From Pseudaestuariivita atlantica (GTDB taxonomy: Bacteria; Pseudomonadota; Alphaproteobacteria; Rhodobacterales; Rhodobacteraceae), in NCBI RefSeq assembly GCF_001205715.1, contig NZ_AQQZ01000002.1, positions 181,501 to 245,500 on the forward strand: 64,000 nucleotides of DNA. Direction: 5' to 3'. Of the stretch, positions 17,680 to 28,716 are shown one piece after another (position 1 is the first letter of the stretch; each line of letters starts with the position of its first letter). The notes below the pieces were generated by a model. It was given only the letters and a program-made list of their open reading frames with translations, searched no databases and was not told the DNA's origin. Both the position numbers and the translations under genes were made by a program.

Positions 17680-18273
17680 TCAGGCCCCGGCCGCTGCCTG
17701 CGGTTCGCGGTCGCGATCACCGCGATCGCTGTATTGCTGTTCGCGCGGCGGACGTCCGATCACGTCCTTCAGCTCGTCGAGTTCGATGAAGTTGTCGGCT
17801 TGACGGCGCAGTTCGTCCGCGATCATCGGCGGTTGCGACCGGATGGTCGACACGACCGAAACGCGCACGCCCTGGCGCTGCAGGCTTTCCACCAGCGGGC
17901 GGAAATCCCCGTCGCCCGAAAACAGCACGATATGATCGACCCGCGGTGCCAGCTCCATGGCATCGACCGTAAGCTCGATATCCATGTTGCCCTTGACCTT
18001 CCGGCGGCCCTGGCTGTCGGTGTATTCCTTGGCCGGCTTCGTCACCATGGTGAAGCCGTTGTAGTGCAGCCAGTCCACGAGGGGACGGATCGGTGAATAC
18101 TCGTCGTTTTCGAGAAGCGCGGTGTAGTAGAAGGCGCGCAGCATCTTGCCGCGGCGCACGAACTCCTGACGCAGTAGCTTGTAGTCGATATCAAACCCGA
18201 GCGCCTTGGCCGCGGCGTACAGGTTCGACCCATCGATGAACAGCGCGAGCCGTTCGTCTTTGTAAAACATCAA
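17680..18273 (-). CDS. NYN-domain (LabA/DUF88) putative ribonuclease
   Basis: The 197-aa product has a PIN-like NYN domain (about 5-165) with the acidic residues of the active site in FIDGSNLYAA, GNMDIELTVDAM and LFSGDGDFRPLVE. A basic/acidic tail follows. NYN proteins are metal-dependent RNases; those of the LabA type are common in alphaproteobacteria, with unknown targets. It is divergent from folK, with a 133-bp intergenic region. Confidence 0.9.
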   Translation of the reverse strand: MMFYKDERLALFIDGSNLYAAAKALGFDIDYKLLRQEFVRRGKMLRAFYYTALLENDEYSPIRPLVDWLHYNGFTMVTKPAKEYTDSQGRRKVKGNMDIELTVDAMELAPRVDHIVLFSGDGDFRPLVESLQRQGVRVSVVSTIRSQPPMIADELRRQADNFIELDELKDVIGRPPREQQYSDRGDRDREPQAAAGA

Positions 18274-18349
18274 ATGTCCTTCCGAAATGGAGTCCCGCCT
18301 GTCCGTGAGTGAGTGTGAAAAGTCGGCGGTCCTCAGCAGAAGCTAGGGC

Positions 18350-18376
18350 TTGGTATAAATCCTCGCAAGATACAAT
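18350..18376 (+). promoter_or_regulatory. Possible folK promoter
   Basis: TTGGTA (18350-18355) and TACAAT (18371-18376) stand about 30 bp before the folK start, in an A+T-rich patch between divergent genes. The 15-bp spacer is short for sigma-70, so this is tentative. Confidence 0.3.
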
Positions 18377-18406
18377 ACACATCAAAAGGGTAACCGAGGG
18401 TTGAGC

Positions 18407-18967
18407 ATGGATCAAGAATTCCTCATCGCGCTGGGGTCCAACCTGCCGAATGGCGCCGAAAATTCAGTGGAAATCTGCGCATCCGCCCTTGAAAGGCTGG
18501 CCGGATCGGGTGTGCGGCTGACGGCGATCAGCCGGTTCTACCGCACGCCGGCTTTCCCCGCAGGTGCCGGGCCTGATTACATAAATGCAACATGCTCGGG
18601 CATGTGGTCAGGCGACGCGCGATCGTTGCTGGACGTGTTGCACCGGATCGAGGCGGATCACGACCGCGAACGCCTTGCCCGCTGGGGTGCACGCACGCTG
18701 GACCTTGATTTGTTGACGTTGGGTCACGAAGTCGTGCCGGATTCCGCTGTCGTGGGCCGCTGGATGCAAATTCCGCCCGCCGAACAGCCGAATCACACGC
18801 CGGATCACCTGATCCTGCCGCATCCCCGCCTGCACGAGCGCGCCTTCGTGGTGGTTCCCTTGATGGATATTGCCGCTGATTGGCGTCATCCCGTGCTGGA
18901 TATCACCGTTTCCCAGATGGCGGGGCGGCTCGATCCCGACGACAAATCACAAGTTGTTCCCCTGTGA
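18407..18967 (+). CDS. folK: 2-amino-4-hydroxy-6-hydroxymethyldihydropteridine pyrophosphokinase
   Basis: The 186-aa HPPK transfers pyrophosphate from ATP to the pterin in folate synthesis. Motifs seen: IALGSNLPN, SRFYRTPAFPAG, RWGARTLDLDLLTLG (metal-binding Asp pair) and LPHPRLHERAFVVVPLMDIA. The ATG at 18407 has GAGGG 6 nt upstream; an in-frame TTG two codons earlier is less likely. The spacing around residues 110-135 is somewhat longer than in E. coli FolK. Confidence 0.93.
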   Translation: MDQEFLIALGSNLPNGAENSVEICASALERLAGSGVRLTAISRFYRTPAFPAGAGPDYINATCSGMWSGDARSLLDVLHRIEADHDRERLARWGARTLDLDLLTLGHEVVPDSAVVGRWMQIPPAEQPNHTPDHLILPHPRLHERAFVVVPLMDIAADWRHPVLDITVSQMAGRLDPDDKSQVVPL

Positions 18968-19052
18968 CGGATCACGCGGGTTTGGCTTGTAAATCCGCAG
19001 ATATGGTTCTATCTGACACCTCTCACCCCGAGGAGCGAACAGGAGTTTCCCG

Positions 19053-19406
19053 ATGGCCCGTGTGACGGTCGAAGATTGCGTTGACAAAGTGCCGAACCGG
19101 TTCGAGCTGGTCATGCTTGCCGCGCACCGCGCGCGCGAGATTTCCGCGGGTGCCCCGATCACCGTCGAGCGTGACAACGACAAGAACCCCGTCGTGTCCC
19201 TGCGCGAGATCGCGGAAGAGACCCAGTCGGTCGAGGAACTGCGCGAACGCCTGATCGAGTCGAACCAGACCCAGATCGAGGTGGACGAGCCCGAAGAGGA
19301 CTCGATGGCGCTGCTCATGGGCTCGGAACCGGACAAGCCGGCCGAGGGCGACATGAGCGAGGAAAACCTGCTGCGCCAGCTGATGCAAGCGCAGGAACGG
19401 GGGTAA
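19053..19406 (+). CDS. rpoZ: RNA polymerase omega subunit
   Basis: The 117-aa protein starts [20 protein letters not shown] and contains AAHRAREI and [11 protein letters not shown], the conserved omega core that clamps the beta' subunit. An acidic C-terminal extension (about 75-115) is usual in alphaproteobacteria. It lies directly upstream of rsh, the standard alphaproteobacterial order, which fits the role of omega in the (p)ppGpp response in other bacteria. Confidence 0.97.
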   Translation: MARVTVEDCVDKVPNRFELVMLAAHRAREISAGAPITVERDNDKNPVVSLREIAEETQSVEELRERLIESNQTQIEVDEPEEDSMALLMGSEPDKPAEGDMSEENLLRQLMQAQERG

Positions 19407-19434
19407 GCGGGGCCGCGACGCACGCCCCGCTTTT
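19405..19434 (+). terminator. Hairpin after rpoZ
   Basis: AAGCGGGGC (19405-19413) pairs with GCCCCGCTT (19424-19432) over a 10-nt loop and is followed by two further T residues. It begins within the rpoZ stop codon. The T-run is short, so it may attenuate rather than fully terminate before rsh. Confidence 0.5.
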
Positions 19435-19453
19435 GGCGTGAGGGCCAGGGCGG

Positions 19454-21589
<2,136 letters not shown>

Positions 21590-21617
21590 CGCGCACAGGA
21601 AGGGAGCAAGACCACGC

Positions 21618-22304
21618 ATGGTGTTCAAGCGCCGCGACAGGAAAAGCTGGGGCCGCTGGGCTCTTGAGCTGATCTGGCCCAAGGGCGGCTGGACCCGCGC
21701 GGCGCAATACGTCAAGCACCGTCTCCGCCGTCTGCCTGACAGCCCCGAACGCATCAGCCGTGGCATCTGGGCGGGCCTGTTCACGACCTTCACGCCGTTC
21801 TATGGCCTGCATTTCATCGTCGCGGGTGCCATCGCCATGGTGATGCGCGGCAATATCCTTGCCGCGATGCTGGCGACGTTCTTCGGCAACCCGCTGACCT
21901 ATGTCCCGATCGGCGTCATCTCGTTGCACACGGGCTATGCGCTTCTGGGCATCCGGCCCGAGGACCGGATCGATGGATCGATCGGCCGCAAGTTCGTCAA
22001 GGCGGGTGAGGACCTCTGGCACAACATCACGGCACCCTTCACGGACGCGACCGCGGACTGGACAGCCCTGGGCGTGTTCTACCAGGAGGTCTTCTTTCCC
22101 TACCTCATCGGGGGCATCCTGCCGGGGATCGTCGTGGCCACGATCGGCTATTACCTGTCGATCCCCGTGATCCGGGCCTACAAGAAACGCCGCAAGGGGC
22201 TGTTGAAGGAGAAATTCGAAGCCCTGCGCGAACGCCGCGCCGCCGCCAAGGCCGAAGCAGAGGCCGCCAAGGCCAAGGCAGAGGGCGAACGGTCCGACAG
22301 GTGA
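21618..22304 (+). CDS. DUF2062 family membrane protein
   Basis: The 228-aa protein has the DUF2062 core (about 45-190): [31 protein letters not shown] and two or three TM segments. The C-terminus is a highly charged Lys/Ala/Glu helix (about 190-228). Function unknown. Placement between rsh and pdxJ is conserved in Rhodobacteraceae as far as I know. Confidence 0.9.
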   Translation: MVFKRRDRKSWGRWALELIWPKGGWTRAAQYVKHRLRRLPDSPERISRGIWAGLFTTFTPFYGLHFIVAGAIAMVMRGNILAAMLATFFGNPLTYVPIGVISLHTGYALLGIRPEDRIDGSIGRKFVKAGEDLWHNITAPFTDATADWTALGVFYQEVFFPYLIGGILPGIVVATIGYYLSIPVIRAYKKRRKGLLKEKFEALRERRAAAKAEAEAAKAKAEGERSDR

Positions 22305-22371
22305 ACCACCCGATTTTGAAAACCGCGGGCGCGGTCTACACTCTGGCCTGACCCGCGATAGGAGAACCAGC

Positions 22372-23124
22372 ATGCAGCCCGTCGGCCCCCTGCGCCTTGG
22401 CGTCAACATCGATCACGTCGCGACCGTCCGCAACGCGCGCGGCGGTGCCGTTCCCGATCCGACCCGCGCAGCGATCATGGCGCAGGAGGCGGGCGCCGAC
22501 GGTATTACCGCCCACCTGCGCGAAGACCGCCGCCACATCCGCGACGCCGATATCGAGGCGCTGATGGACGCGCTGACCGTGCCGCTGAATTTCGAGATGG
22601 CCGCGACGCCCGAGATGCAGGAGATCGCCTTGCGCCACGTGCCGCACGCGGTCTGCATTGTGCCCGAAAAGCGCGAGGAACGGACGACCGAAGGCGGGCT
22701 CGACGTCGTGCGCGACGACAATCGCCTTGCGCATTACATTGCACCCCTGCGGGAGGCTGGCTGCCGGGTGTCGATCTTCATCGCCGCCGACCGCGACCAG
22801 ATCACCGCCGCGCATCGCATCGGTGCGCAGGTGATCGAGTTGCATACCGGCGCCTATTGCGATGCCTTTGCCGAGGGCGACATGGCCAAACGCGACGCCG
22901 AACTCGCCGCGATGGTCGACATGGCGGCCTATGCCCACGACCTAGGGCTCGAAGTTCATGCGGGCCACGGGCTGACCTATGACGATGTCGGCCCGGTCGC
23001 CGCGATCCCGCAGGTGGTGGAGCTGAACATCGGGCATTTCCTGATCGGCGAGGCGATCTTCCGCGGCCTTGGCCCCGCGATCTCCCAGATGCGAGAGGCC
23101 ATGGACGCCGCGCGCGCGGGCTAG
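22372..23124 (+). CDS. pdxJ: Pyridoxine 5'-phosphate synthase
   Basis: The 250-aa TIM-barrel enzyme condenses 1-deoxyxylulose 5-phosphate with 3-amino-2-oxopropyl phosphate to PNP (vitamin B6). Diagnostic motifs: [69 protein letters not shown] and [13 protein letters not shown]. The ATG follows AGGAGAACC at proper spacing. Confidence 0.97.
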   Translation: MQPVGPLRLGVNIDHVATVRNARGGAVPDPTRAAIMAQEAGADGITAHLREDRRHIRDADIEALMDALTVPLNFEMAATPEMQEIALRHVPHAVCIVPEKREERTTEGGLDVVRDDNRLAHYIAPLREAGCRVSIFIAADRDQITAAHRIGAQVIELHTGAYCDAFAEGDMAKRDAELAAMVDMAAYAHDLGLEVHAGHGLTYDDVGPVAAIPQVVELNIGHFLIGEAIFRGLGPAISQMREAMDAARAG

Positions 23125-23183
23125 ACGGGGAACCGCCGGGGACGTCCGGGGTTGTGACAGCACAACTCTCGAAGGAACATCCC

Positions 23184-23252
23184 ATGCGCAACATCATCTA
23201 TCTGGTCGGCCTGGTCGTAATCGTCCTGGCCATCCTTCAGTTCGTTCTCTGA
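23184..23252 (+). CDS. 22-residue single-TM peptide
   Basis: A short frame, ATG at 23184 to TGA at 23250-23252, encodes MRNIIYLVGLVVIVLAILQF plus VL: one hydrophobic helix with a basic N-terminus and no other domain. GAAGGA stands 7 nt before the ATG. Similar tiny membrane peptides are common in Rhodobacteraceae genomes. Function unknown; the strong ribosome site and helix-forming composition make translation likely. Confidence 0.65.
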   Translation: MRNIIYLVGLVVIVLAILQFVL

Positions 23253-23260
23253 ACATGACC

Positions 23261-23291
23261 GCGGGTGTAGGAGCGCCGCTGCTGCACCCGC
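23261..23291 (+). terminator. GC hairpin after the small membrane peptide
   Basis: GCGGGTG (23261-23267) pairs with CACCCGC (23285-23291), with a smaller AGCG/CGCT pairing inside the loop. No T-run follows, so a terminator role is only possible. Confidence 0.3.
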
Positions 23292-23364
23292 CTCCCCACC
23301 CGTTTACGGGCCGGGCGCAGACCGATATGCTTGGGCCATGTTTCTTCCGAAGAGTCCCTTTTCC

Positions 23365-23829
23365 ATGAAGTACGCGTTCAAGATCGGGGCGGTTGCCCTC
23401 CTTTCATACGTACCGTTCGCCACCCATGCGCAGGTCATTCAGGATTGCCTTTGGGAAGGCACCGCGCAGGCCATCGTCGAACCGTGGGAGGAACACACCC
23501 GCACCTTCGCCAACGGCCAGACGCGGCTGACGCTGCTTGACCGGATCGAACCGGCGGCGGGCGCGTTCCACCTGCACCTTTTGTCGCCGCCACGCGACGA
23601 ACTGGGCAGCCGGCAATGCCGGATTATCAGCCATACATGGTCGACCGGTTTCGCGGGCGTCTACTGGGACGCGATGCAGACGGGATATGATCCGGCGGTC
23701 GGCCTTCTGTTCGACGTGCCGGTGCAGGTCTACAACCCGGCGACCGCGATGTTCGACAACATGATGCTGTCCTTCACGCTCAACCAGTCGACCGGTGAGA
23801 TCGACACCGTGCTGAACCCGCCTGACTGA
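23365..23829 (+). CDS. Secreted protein of unknown function
   Basis: With the ATG at 23365 the 154-aa product has a signal peptide ([22 protein letters not shown]). An upstream ATG at 23338 in the same frame would bury it. The mature part, about 130 residues, contains two cysteines (one near each of DCLWEG and SRQCRI) that could form a disulfide. I recognise no family. It is followed 22 bp later by acpS. Confidence 0.7.
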   Translation: MKYAFKIGAVALLSYVPFATHAQVIQDCLWEGTAQAIVEPWEEHTRTFANGQTRLTLLDRIEPAAGAFHLHLLSPPRDELGSRQCRIISHTWSTGFAGVYWDAMQTGYDPAVGLLFDVPVQVYNPATAMFDNMMLSFTLNQSTGEIDTVLNPPD

Positions 23830-23851
23830 TCATGCGTCTGCGGGTCCGTCC

Positions 23852-24256
23852 ATGATCCTCGGCATCGGCACCGACCTTGCCAATATCGACCGGATCGCGC
23901 GCACGCTCGACCGGTTCGGGGACCGCTTCCGCAACCGCGTCTTTACCGAGGTCGAGCAGCGCAAGGCCGAACGCCGCGCCGACACGCCCGGCACCTATGC
24001 CAAGCGCTGGGCCGCGAAAGAGGCCTGCTCCAAGGCGCTGGGCACCGGGTTGCGCATGGGGATCGCGTGGAAGGACATGGCCGTCAGCAACCTGTCCACC
24101 GGCCAGCCGGTGATGCACCTGACGGGCTGGGCCGCCGAGCGGTTGGAACAGATGACGCCGCCGGGGCACGAGGCTATCGTGCATGTCACATTGACCGACG
24201 ATCACCCGTGGGCGCAGGCCTTCGTGCTGATCGAGGCCCGGCCCGTGACGGAGTGA
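23852..24256 (+). CDS. acpS: Holo-[acyl-carrier-protein] synthase
   Basis: The 134-aa enzyme attaches 4'-phosphopantetheine to acyl carrier protein. Seen are the N-terminal metal-binding [12 protein letters not shown], the [12 protein letters not shown] segment and [16 protein letters not shown], with the conserved Glu and Lys. Length is standard for AcpS. It belongs to the conserved pdxJ-acpS-lepB-rnc-era block. Confidence 0.96.
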   Translation: MILGIGTDLANIDRIARTLDRFGDRFRNRVFTEVEQRKAERRADTPGTYAKRWAAKEACSKALGTGLRMGIAWKDMAVSNLSTGQPVMHLTGWAAERLEQMTPPGHEAIVHVTLTDDHPWAQAFVLIEARPVTE

Positions 24257-24259
24257 CCC

Positions 24260-24958
24260 ATGATCGAACATCCCCCCAAGCTGACCCTGCGCGAAGACTG
24301 GCCGCGCCCGACGCCGGCGCAGATCGCCGCCTTCGAAAGCGTGCCCGCCAGCATCGTGTCCGACGCGATGATGGGGCGGGGCGTGCTTGACGGGGCGATC
24401 AGCCCGGTCCTGGTCGAGGATCACGTGCCGCGCCATGTGGTGGGGGCCGCGCTGCCCGCCGAAAACCCGCCCGGCGCCATCGTCGCGACGCTGGCCGCGC
24501 TGGCCTGCGCGCAACCGGGCGACGTTCTGGTGATCTCGGTCTCGGGCGGGCAGGGCATGGCCGCCGTAGGGGACAGGGTGGCGGGCATGTTCCGCAACGC
24601 GGGCGGTGTCGGGATCGTGACGGACGGGCCGGTGCGGGATGCGGATGGGCTGGCCGAAGTCGGCCTGCCGGTCTGGGCCACCGGGCTGACACCCGCCACG
24701 CCCCACGACAACGGACCGGGCCGCACCGGCCTGCCGATGACCATGGCGGGCCAGCGCATCGGGCCCGGCGATCTCGTGGTTGCCGACCGCGACGGCGTCG
24801 TGATCGTGCCGTTCGAGGAAATAGACGCCGTCGCCGTGCGGGTGAAAGAGGTTCGGGCGCTCGAAGACGCGCTCGATGCCCGCGTGCGCGACGAAGGGCT
24901 GACCGTGCCCGAGGGCATCGCCGAATTCCTGCGCTCGGATGACGTCAAACGGGTGTGA
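24260..24958 (+). CDS. RraA-like family protein (possible HMG/CHA aldolase type)
   Basis: The 232-aa product has the RraA fold motifs GVGIVTDGPVRDADG (about 113-127) and PGDLVVADRDGVVIVP (about 165-180), with the Arg-Asp pair used by 4-hydroxy-4-methyl-2-oxoglutarate and related pyruvate aldolases. Whether it is an aldolase or a regulator cannot be told. It lies 3 bp after acpS and 61 bp before lepB. Confidence 0.85.
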   Translation: MIEHPPKLTLREDWPRPTPAQIAAFESVPASIVSDAMMGRGVLDGAISPVLVEDHVPRHVVGAALPAENPPGAIVATLAALACAQPGDVLVISVSGGQGMAAVGDRVAGMFRNAGGVGIVTDGPVRDADGLAEVGLPVWATGLTPATPHDNGPGRTGLPMTMAGQRIGPGDLVVADRDGVVIVPFEEIDAVAVRVKEVRALEDALDARVRDEGLTVPEGIAEFLRSDDVKRV

Positions 24959-25019
24959 CCATTGACACCCGCACCCGCCCCGGCGATGTAGCGCGCATTA
25001 TTTGACAAAGGGGCACGCC

Positions 25020-25856
25020 ATGGCCAAGGCCGAGCAGAAAAAGGGCAATGCCGTTATCGAGACGATCAAGACGATCGTCTACGCGTTGCTGATCGCGGGC
25101 GTGTTCCGGTCGCTTTTCTACCAGCCGTTCTGGATCCCGTCGGGGTCGATGAAGGACACGCTGCTGATCGGTGACTTCCTGTTCGTGAACAAGATGGCCT
25201 ATGGCTACAGCTATGCCTCTTGCCCGTCGGTCATCATCCCCCGCTTCGGCATCAATATCGATGCCGAGGACATCTGCGGCTTTCTCAAGAAGGACGATGG
25301 CGGGCGCTACTGGGGCGGTGAGCCCGAGCGCGGCGATGTCGTTGTCTTCCGCCACCCCGTCACCGGCCGCGACTTCATCAAGCGCCTGATCGGGTTGCCG
25401 GGAGAGACGGTGCAGGTGAATGACGGGGTCGTGTCGATCAACGGCACCCCGGTCGAGGTCAGTCCGGATGGCACCTTCGTCGAACCGCGCATCATCTCGC
25501 GCCGCACGGGACAGGCCTGTGCCAACGGTCCCGTGGGCGAAGGCGCGGATTGCATCAAGGAAAAGTTCATCGAAACGCTGCCCGGCGGGCACACCCATTC
25601 GATCCTGAACGTGCGCACACAGCCCTCGGACAACACGCCCGTCTACACTATCCCCGAAGGCATGTATTTCTTCATGGGCGACAACCGCGACAACTCGTCC
25701 GACAGCCGCGTGCCGCAGCAGTTCGGTGGCGTGGGCTACGTGCCTTACGAAAACCTCGTCGGCCGCGCTGAACGCGTGATGTTCTCGTCTGCGGGCGCGT
25801 CGATGCTGTTCTTCTGGACCTGGCGGGGTGACCGGTTCTTCAAGAGGATCGAGTGA
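25020..25856 (+). CDS. lepB: Signal peptidase I
   Basis: The 278-aa inner-membrane protease removes signal peptides. One N-terminal TM (about 15-35) precedes the catalytic Ser43 ([14 protein letters not shown]) and Lys121 ([14 protein letters not shown]); the signature [13 protein letters not shown] lies near 218. The ATG at 25020 follows AAAGGGGC; a TTG at 25002 is unlikely. The gene overlaps rnc by 4 nt. Confidence 0.96.
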   Translation: MAKAEQKKGNAVIETIKTIVYALLIAGVFRSLFYQPFWIPSGSMKDTLLIGDFLFVNKMAYGYSYASCPSVIIPRFGINIDAEDICGFLKKDDGGRYWGGEPERGDVVVFRHPVTGRDFIKRLIGLPGETVQVNDGVVSINGTPVEVSPDGTFVEPRIISRRTGQACANGPVGEGADCIKEKFIETLPGGHTHSILNVRTQPSDNTPVYTIPEGMYFFMGDNRDNSSDSRVPQQFGGVGYVPYENLVGRAERVMFSSAGASMLFFWTWRGDRFFKRIE

Positions 25857-26533
25857 AGCTGTCGGCAGAGACACGCGCCTTCGAGGACCGCCTTGGCCAC
25901 CGGTTCGCCGATCCCGCGCTACTGGTCCGGGCGCTGACGCATTCCTCGGTCGGCTCCCCGACCCGCGGCGATTACCAGCGTCTGGAATTCCTCGGTGACC
26001 GCGTGCTGGGCCTCGTCATGGCCGAAGCGCTGCTGGAGGCCGACCCGGACGCCACCGAAGGCCAGCTTGCCCCGCGTTTCAACGCGCTCGTGCGGAAAGA
26101 GACCTGCGCCGCCGTCGCGCGCGAGATCGACCTTGGTGCCGCGCTCAAACTCGGCCGGTCCGAGATGATGACCGGCGGGCGGCGCAAGCAGGCGCTTCTG
26201 GGCGATGCGATGGAGGCGGTGATCGCGGCGGTCTATCGCGATGCGGGCTTTGCCGCGGCGCAGGCGCTGATCCTGCGGCTGTGGGGAGGTCGGATCCTGT
26301 CGGTGGAAGCGGACGCGCGCGATGCCAAGACCGCGCTTCAGGAATGGGCGCAGGCCCGCAAGCTGCCGCCTCCCGATTACGTGGATGTCGGTCGGGATGG
26401 CCCCGATCATGCGCCGCTGTTTACGGTCGAGGCGCGGCTGGCCTCTGGTCAGGCGGCGCAGGCGCAGGCACGGTCCAAGCGGGACGCGCAGCAACTTGCC
26501 GCAAAAGCGCTTCTGGCCGCAGTCGAGGCCTGA
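25853..26533 (+). CDS. rnc: Ribonuclease III
   Basis: This 226-aa dsRNA endonuclease has the RNase III signature [16 protein letters not shown], the second acidic pair in [12 protein letters not shown], and a C-terminal dsRNA-binding domain (about 155-224; [11 protein letters not shown] to [14 protein letters not shown]). The start is GTG, overlapping the lepB stop (GTGA), which fits translational coupling. It processes rRNA precursors and structured mRNAs. Confidence 0.96.
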   Translation: MKLSAETRAFEDRLGHRFADPALLVRALTHSSVGSPTRGDYQRLEFLGDRVLGLVMAEALLEADPDATEGQLAPRFNALVRKETCAAVAREIDLGAALKLGRSEMMTGGRRKQALLGDAMEAVIAAVYRDAGFAAAQALILRLWGGRILSVEADARDAKTALQEWAQARKLPPPDYVDVGRDGPDHAPLFTVEARLASGQAAQAQARSKRDAQQLAAKALLAAVEA

Positions 26534-26541
26534 GACAGTCT

Positions 26542-27168
26542 TCAGAAAGTGGGCAGGTAGGCCAGTACGCCGGCCGCGGCCTGTGTTGCGTTCAGCGCGA
26601 TCACCGCAGCGGTGGACGCGATCACGTGGCATGCCGCGCGGTGCTGATGCGCGGGCAGTCCCAGTTCCTTGCGCAGGCGGGCGAGTTCGACGCGCTCGGC
26701 TTCGGTCACGAAGCCGTGGCGCAGAACCTCGTCGCTGATCTCGGCGCGCTGATCGGCGCACATGCGCAGCGCGGCACGCCGCGTCGGGCGGGGCCGGCGG
26801 CGACCCGATGGCCGGGGGCGTTGCGGGCAGGGCGCGGCGGGCGGTTCGAGGATCGCACGGAACGTGTCCCGGTCGACCACCATATGCGGTTCGAGCCAGC
26901 CAACAGCGGTGACCGGCACGGTTTCCATGATGATGAGGATGGCGCGGGCGAGCTCTGCTTCACTCTCCGCGACCAGGTCGAAAAAGCCGGTGCCGGAACG
27001 GCAGAGGGCGACAGCCATGCTGTCGCCCTCTTCGCGTGTCCCGCAGTCATTTTCGCGCGCATCCGGTCGCAGGTCTGTCCCGGTGGCGCGCATCATCGTT
27101 CGAGGATCGGGCGCGCACCAGGCATCGTGGTACAGTCGGGCGGTTTTAGTGAGTGTTTCGTTCTGCAT
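26542..27168 (-). CDS. Hypothetical protein splitting rnc and era
   Basis: The 208-aa minus-strand product has a GGGAGA ribosome site 7 nt before its ATG. Residues about 50-110 look like a compact alpha/beta unit, 112-135 are a Pro/Arg-rich linker, and the C-terminal part (140-208) is helical, ending in a hydrophobic segment (HVIASTAAVIALNATQAAAGVLAYL) that could be a TM helix. I recognise no family. It is convergent with rnc and divergent from era, unlike the usual order where era follows rnc directly. Confidence 0.65.
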   Translation of the reverse strand: MQNETLTKTARLYHDAWCAPDPRTMMRATGTDLRPDARENDCGTREEGDSMAVALCRSGTGFFDLVAESEAELARAILIIMETVPVTAVGWLEPHMVVDRDTFRAILEPPAAPCPQRPRPSGRRRPRPTRRAALRMCADQRAEISDEVLRHGFVTEAERVELARLRKELGLPAHQHRAACHVIASTAAVIALNATQAAAGVLAYLPTF

Positions 27169-27405
27169 GTGTCATCTCCCCAGATGTCACGAGCCTGCCT
27201 AGACACCGATTCGTGCAGTAATTTGTGCATAAGATGAAATTTTCGGCAGCAAGAACGCGGGTTTGAACATGTTTGGTCAAAATTACCCCGATCTTGACGG
27301 AATTGGTTCCGGATCCCGCGAAAAAGGCGAAATCAGGCCGAAATCGTGTCGGCTTTCCAAGTCTGGCAAAATCCGTTACCCCGCCGCATCGCCAAAGGAA
27401 CGTAC

Positions 27406-28311
27406 ATGACAACCCGCGCCGGATTCGTTGCCCTGATCGGAGAGCCCAATGCGGGCAAGTCCACGCTCACCAACTGGATGGTGGGCGCGAAGGTGTCGAT
27501 CGTGACCCACAAGGTGCAGACCACGCGCGCGCGCATCCGCGGCGTCGCGCTGGAAGGTGAGGCGCAGATCGTCTTCGTCGACACGCCCGGCCTGTTCGAA
27601 CCGCGCCGCCGGCTCGACCGCGCGATGGTGGCCGCGGCGTGGGGCGGGGCCGCGGATGCCGACGTGGTCGTCCTGATGGTCGAAGCGCATCGCGGCGTGA
27701 CCAGGGGGGTCGAGGCGATCCTCGAACGGCTGGCCGAGATCGGCAAGGGTCGCACCGTCGCGCTGGCCATCAACAAGATCGACCGCGTGAAGGCCGACAC
27801 GTTGCTTGCGCTGTCGAAGGACCTCAACGACCGGTTCGACTTTGCCAACACCTTCATGATCTCGGCCGAGAAGGGGCATGGCGCCGCCGATCTCAAGGCA
27901 TGGCTGGCCGAACAGATGCCGGAAGGCCCGTGGCTGTATCCCGAGGACCAGATCGCCGATCTGCCCCTGCGGATGATCGCGGCAGAGATGACCCGCGAAA
28001 AGCTGACGCTGCGCCTGCACCAGGAATTGCCGTACCAACTGACGGTCGAGACCGAAAGCTGGGAGGAACGGGACGATGGTTCGGCCCGCGTCGACCAGGT
28101 GATCTATGTCACGCGCGACGGGCACAAGGGCATCGTGCTGGGTCACAAGGGCGAAACGATCAAGGCCGTGTCCAAGGCCGCGCGCGAGGAGCTGTCCGAA
28201 TTCCTTGGGCGCAAGGTGCACCTGTTCCTGCAGGTCAAGGTCCGGTCCGGCTGGCTGGAAGAGGCCGCGCGGTATTCCGAGATGGGCCTCGATTTCCGCG
28301 ATGGCTCCTAG
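27406..28311 (+). CDS. era: GTPase Era
   Basis: The 301-aa GTPase helps 16S rRNA maturation and 30S assembly. G motifs: GEPNAGKST (G1), DTPG (G3), NKID (G4) and ISAEKG (G5). The KH RNA-binding domain lies at about 200-290 (DGHKGIVLGHKGETIKAVSKAAREEL). I start at the ATG at 27406, which follows AAAGGA, rather than an upstream in-frame codon at 27346. The 237-bp upstream region is A+T-rich and holds the divergent promoters. Confidence 0.96.
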   Translation: MTTRAGFVALIGEPNAGKSTLTNWMVGAKVSIVTHKVQTTRARIRGVALEGEAQIVFVDTPGLFEPRRRLDRAMVAAAWGGAADADVVVLMVEAHRGVTRGVEAILERLAEIGKGRTVALAINKIDRVKADTLLALSKDLNDRFDFANTFMISAEKGHGAADLKAWLAEQMPEGPWLYPEDQIADLPLRMIAAEMTREKLTLRLHQELPYQLTVETESWEERDDGSARVDQVIYVTRDGHKGIVLGHKGETIKAVSKAAREELSEFLGRKVHLFLQVKVRSGWLEEAARYSEMGLDFRDGS

Positions 28312-28633
28312 GCTGACCGCGCGTTTCTGGGTGGACGCCTACCTTGCGCGCCTGCGCCTGTCGGACATTCCTGCCTTCGTCACCGCCCATGGCGACGACA
28401 CCGGCGGCGCGGTTCTGGTCAAACTCAACACACTTGATGGCAAGGCAGAGGCCTTCACGCGCAGTTTCGACCTCGCCACCGGCGACCGCGTCTGGGCCAC
28501 GCTGGTCTCGGGCGACGAAGCGGAGGTCGACGACTCGATTCGCAAGCAGCGGCAGTTCGACCCCGACCTCTGGGTGATCGAGGTCGAAGACCGCGCCGGA
28601 CGGCATCTTCTTGAGGCAGAAGGTCTGGAATAA
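28301..28633 (+). CDS. DUF1491 family protein
   Basis: The 110-aa protein starts MAPRLTARFWVDAYLARLRL and contains the DUF1491 features GDDTGGAVLVKLN and RKQRQFDPDLWVIEVEDR. It overlaps era by 11 nt, so it is translated with it. The family is restricted to alphaproteobacteria and follows era or recO in many of them; function unknown. Confidence 0.9.
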   Translation: MAPRLTARFWVDAYLARLRLSDIPAFVTAHGDDTGGAVLVKLNTLDGKAEAFTRSFDLATGDRVWATLVSGDEAEVDDSIRKQRQFDPDLWVIEVEDRAGRHLLEAEGLE

Positions 28634-28716
28634 CTGACTTTGAGACGTTCGACATTTGTCACTCAGCGGAAATTTGCCGATAATCCAAGGATAATTTGTT
28701 CTGGGTACGATTCGTT

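Noticed and set aside
26281-27237. 318-codon plus-strand frame overlapping rnc and the orphan gene
   Set aside because: It overlaps the dsRNA-binding part of rnc and lacks a ribosome site; the minus-strand frame in the same place looks more protein-like.
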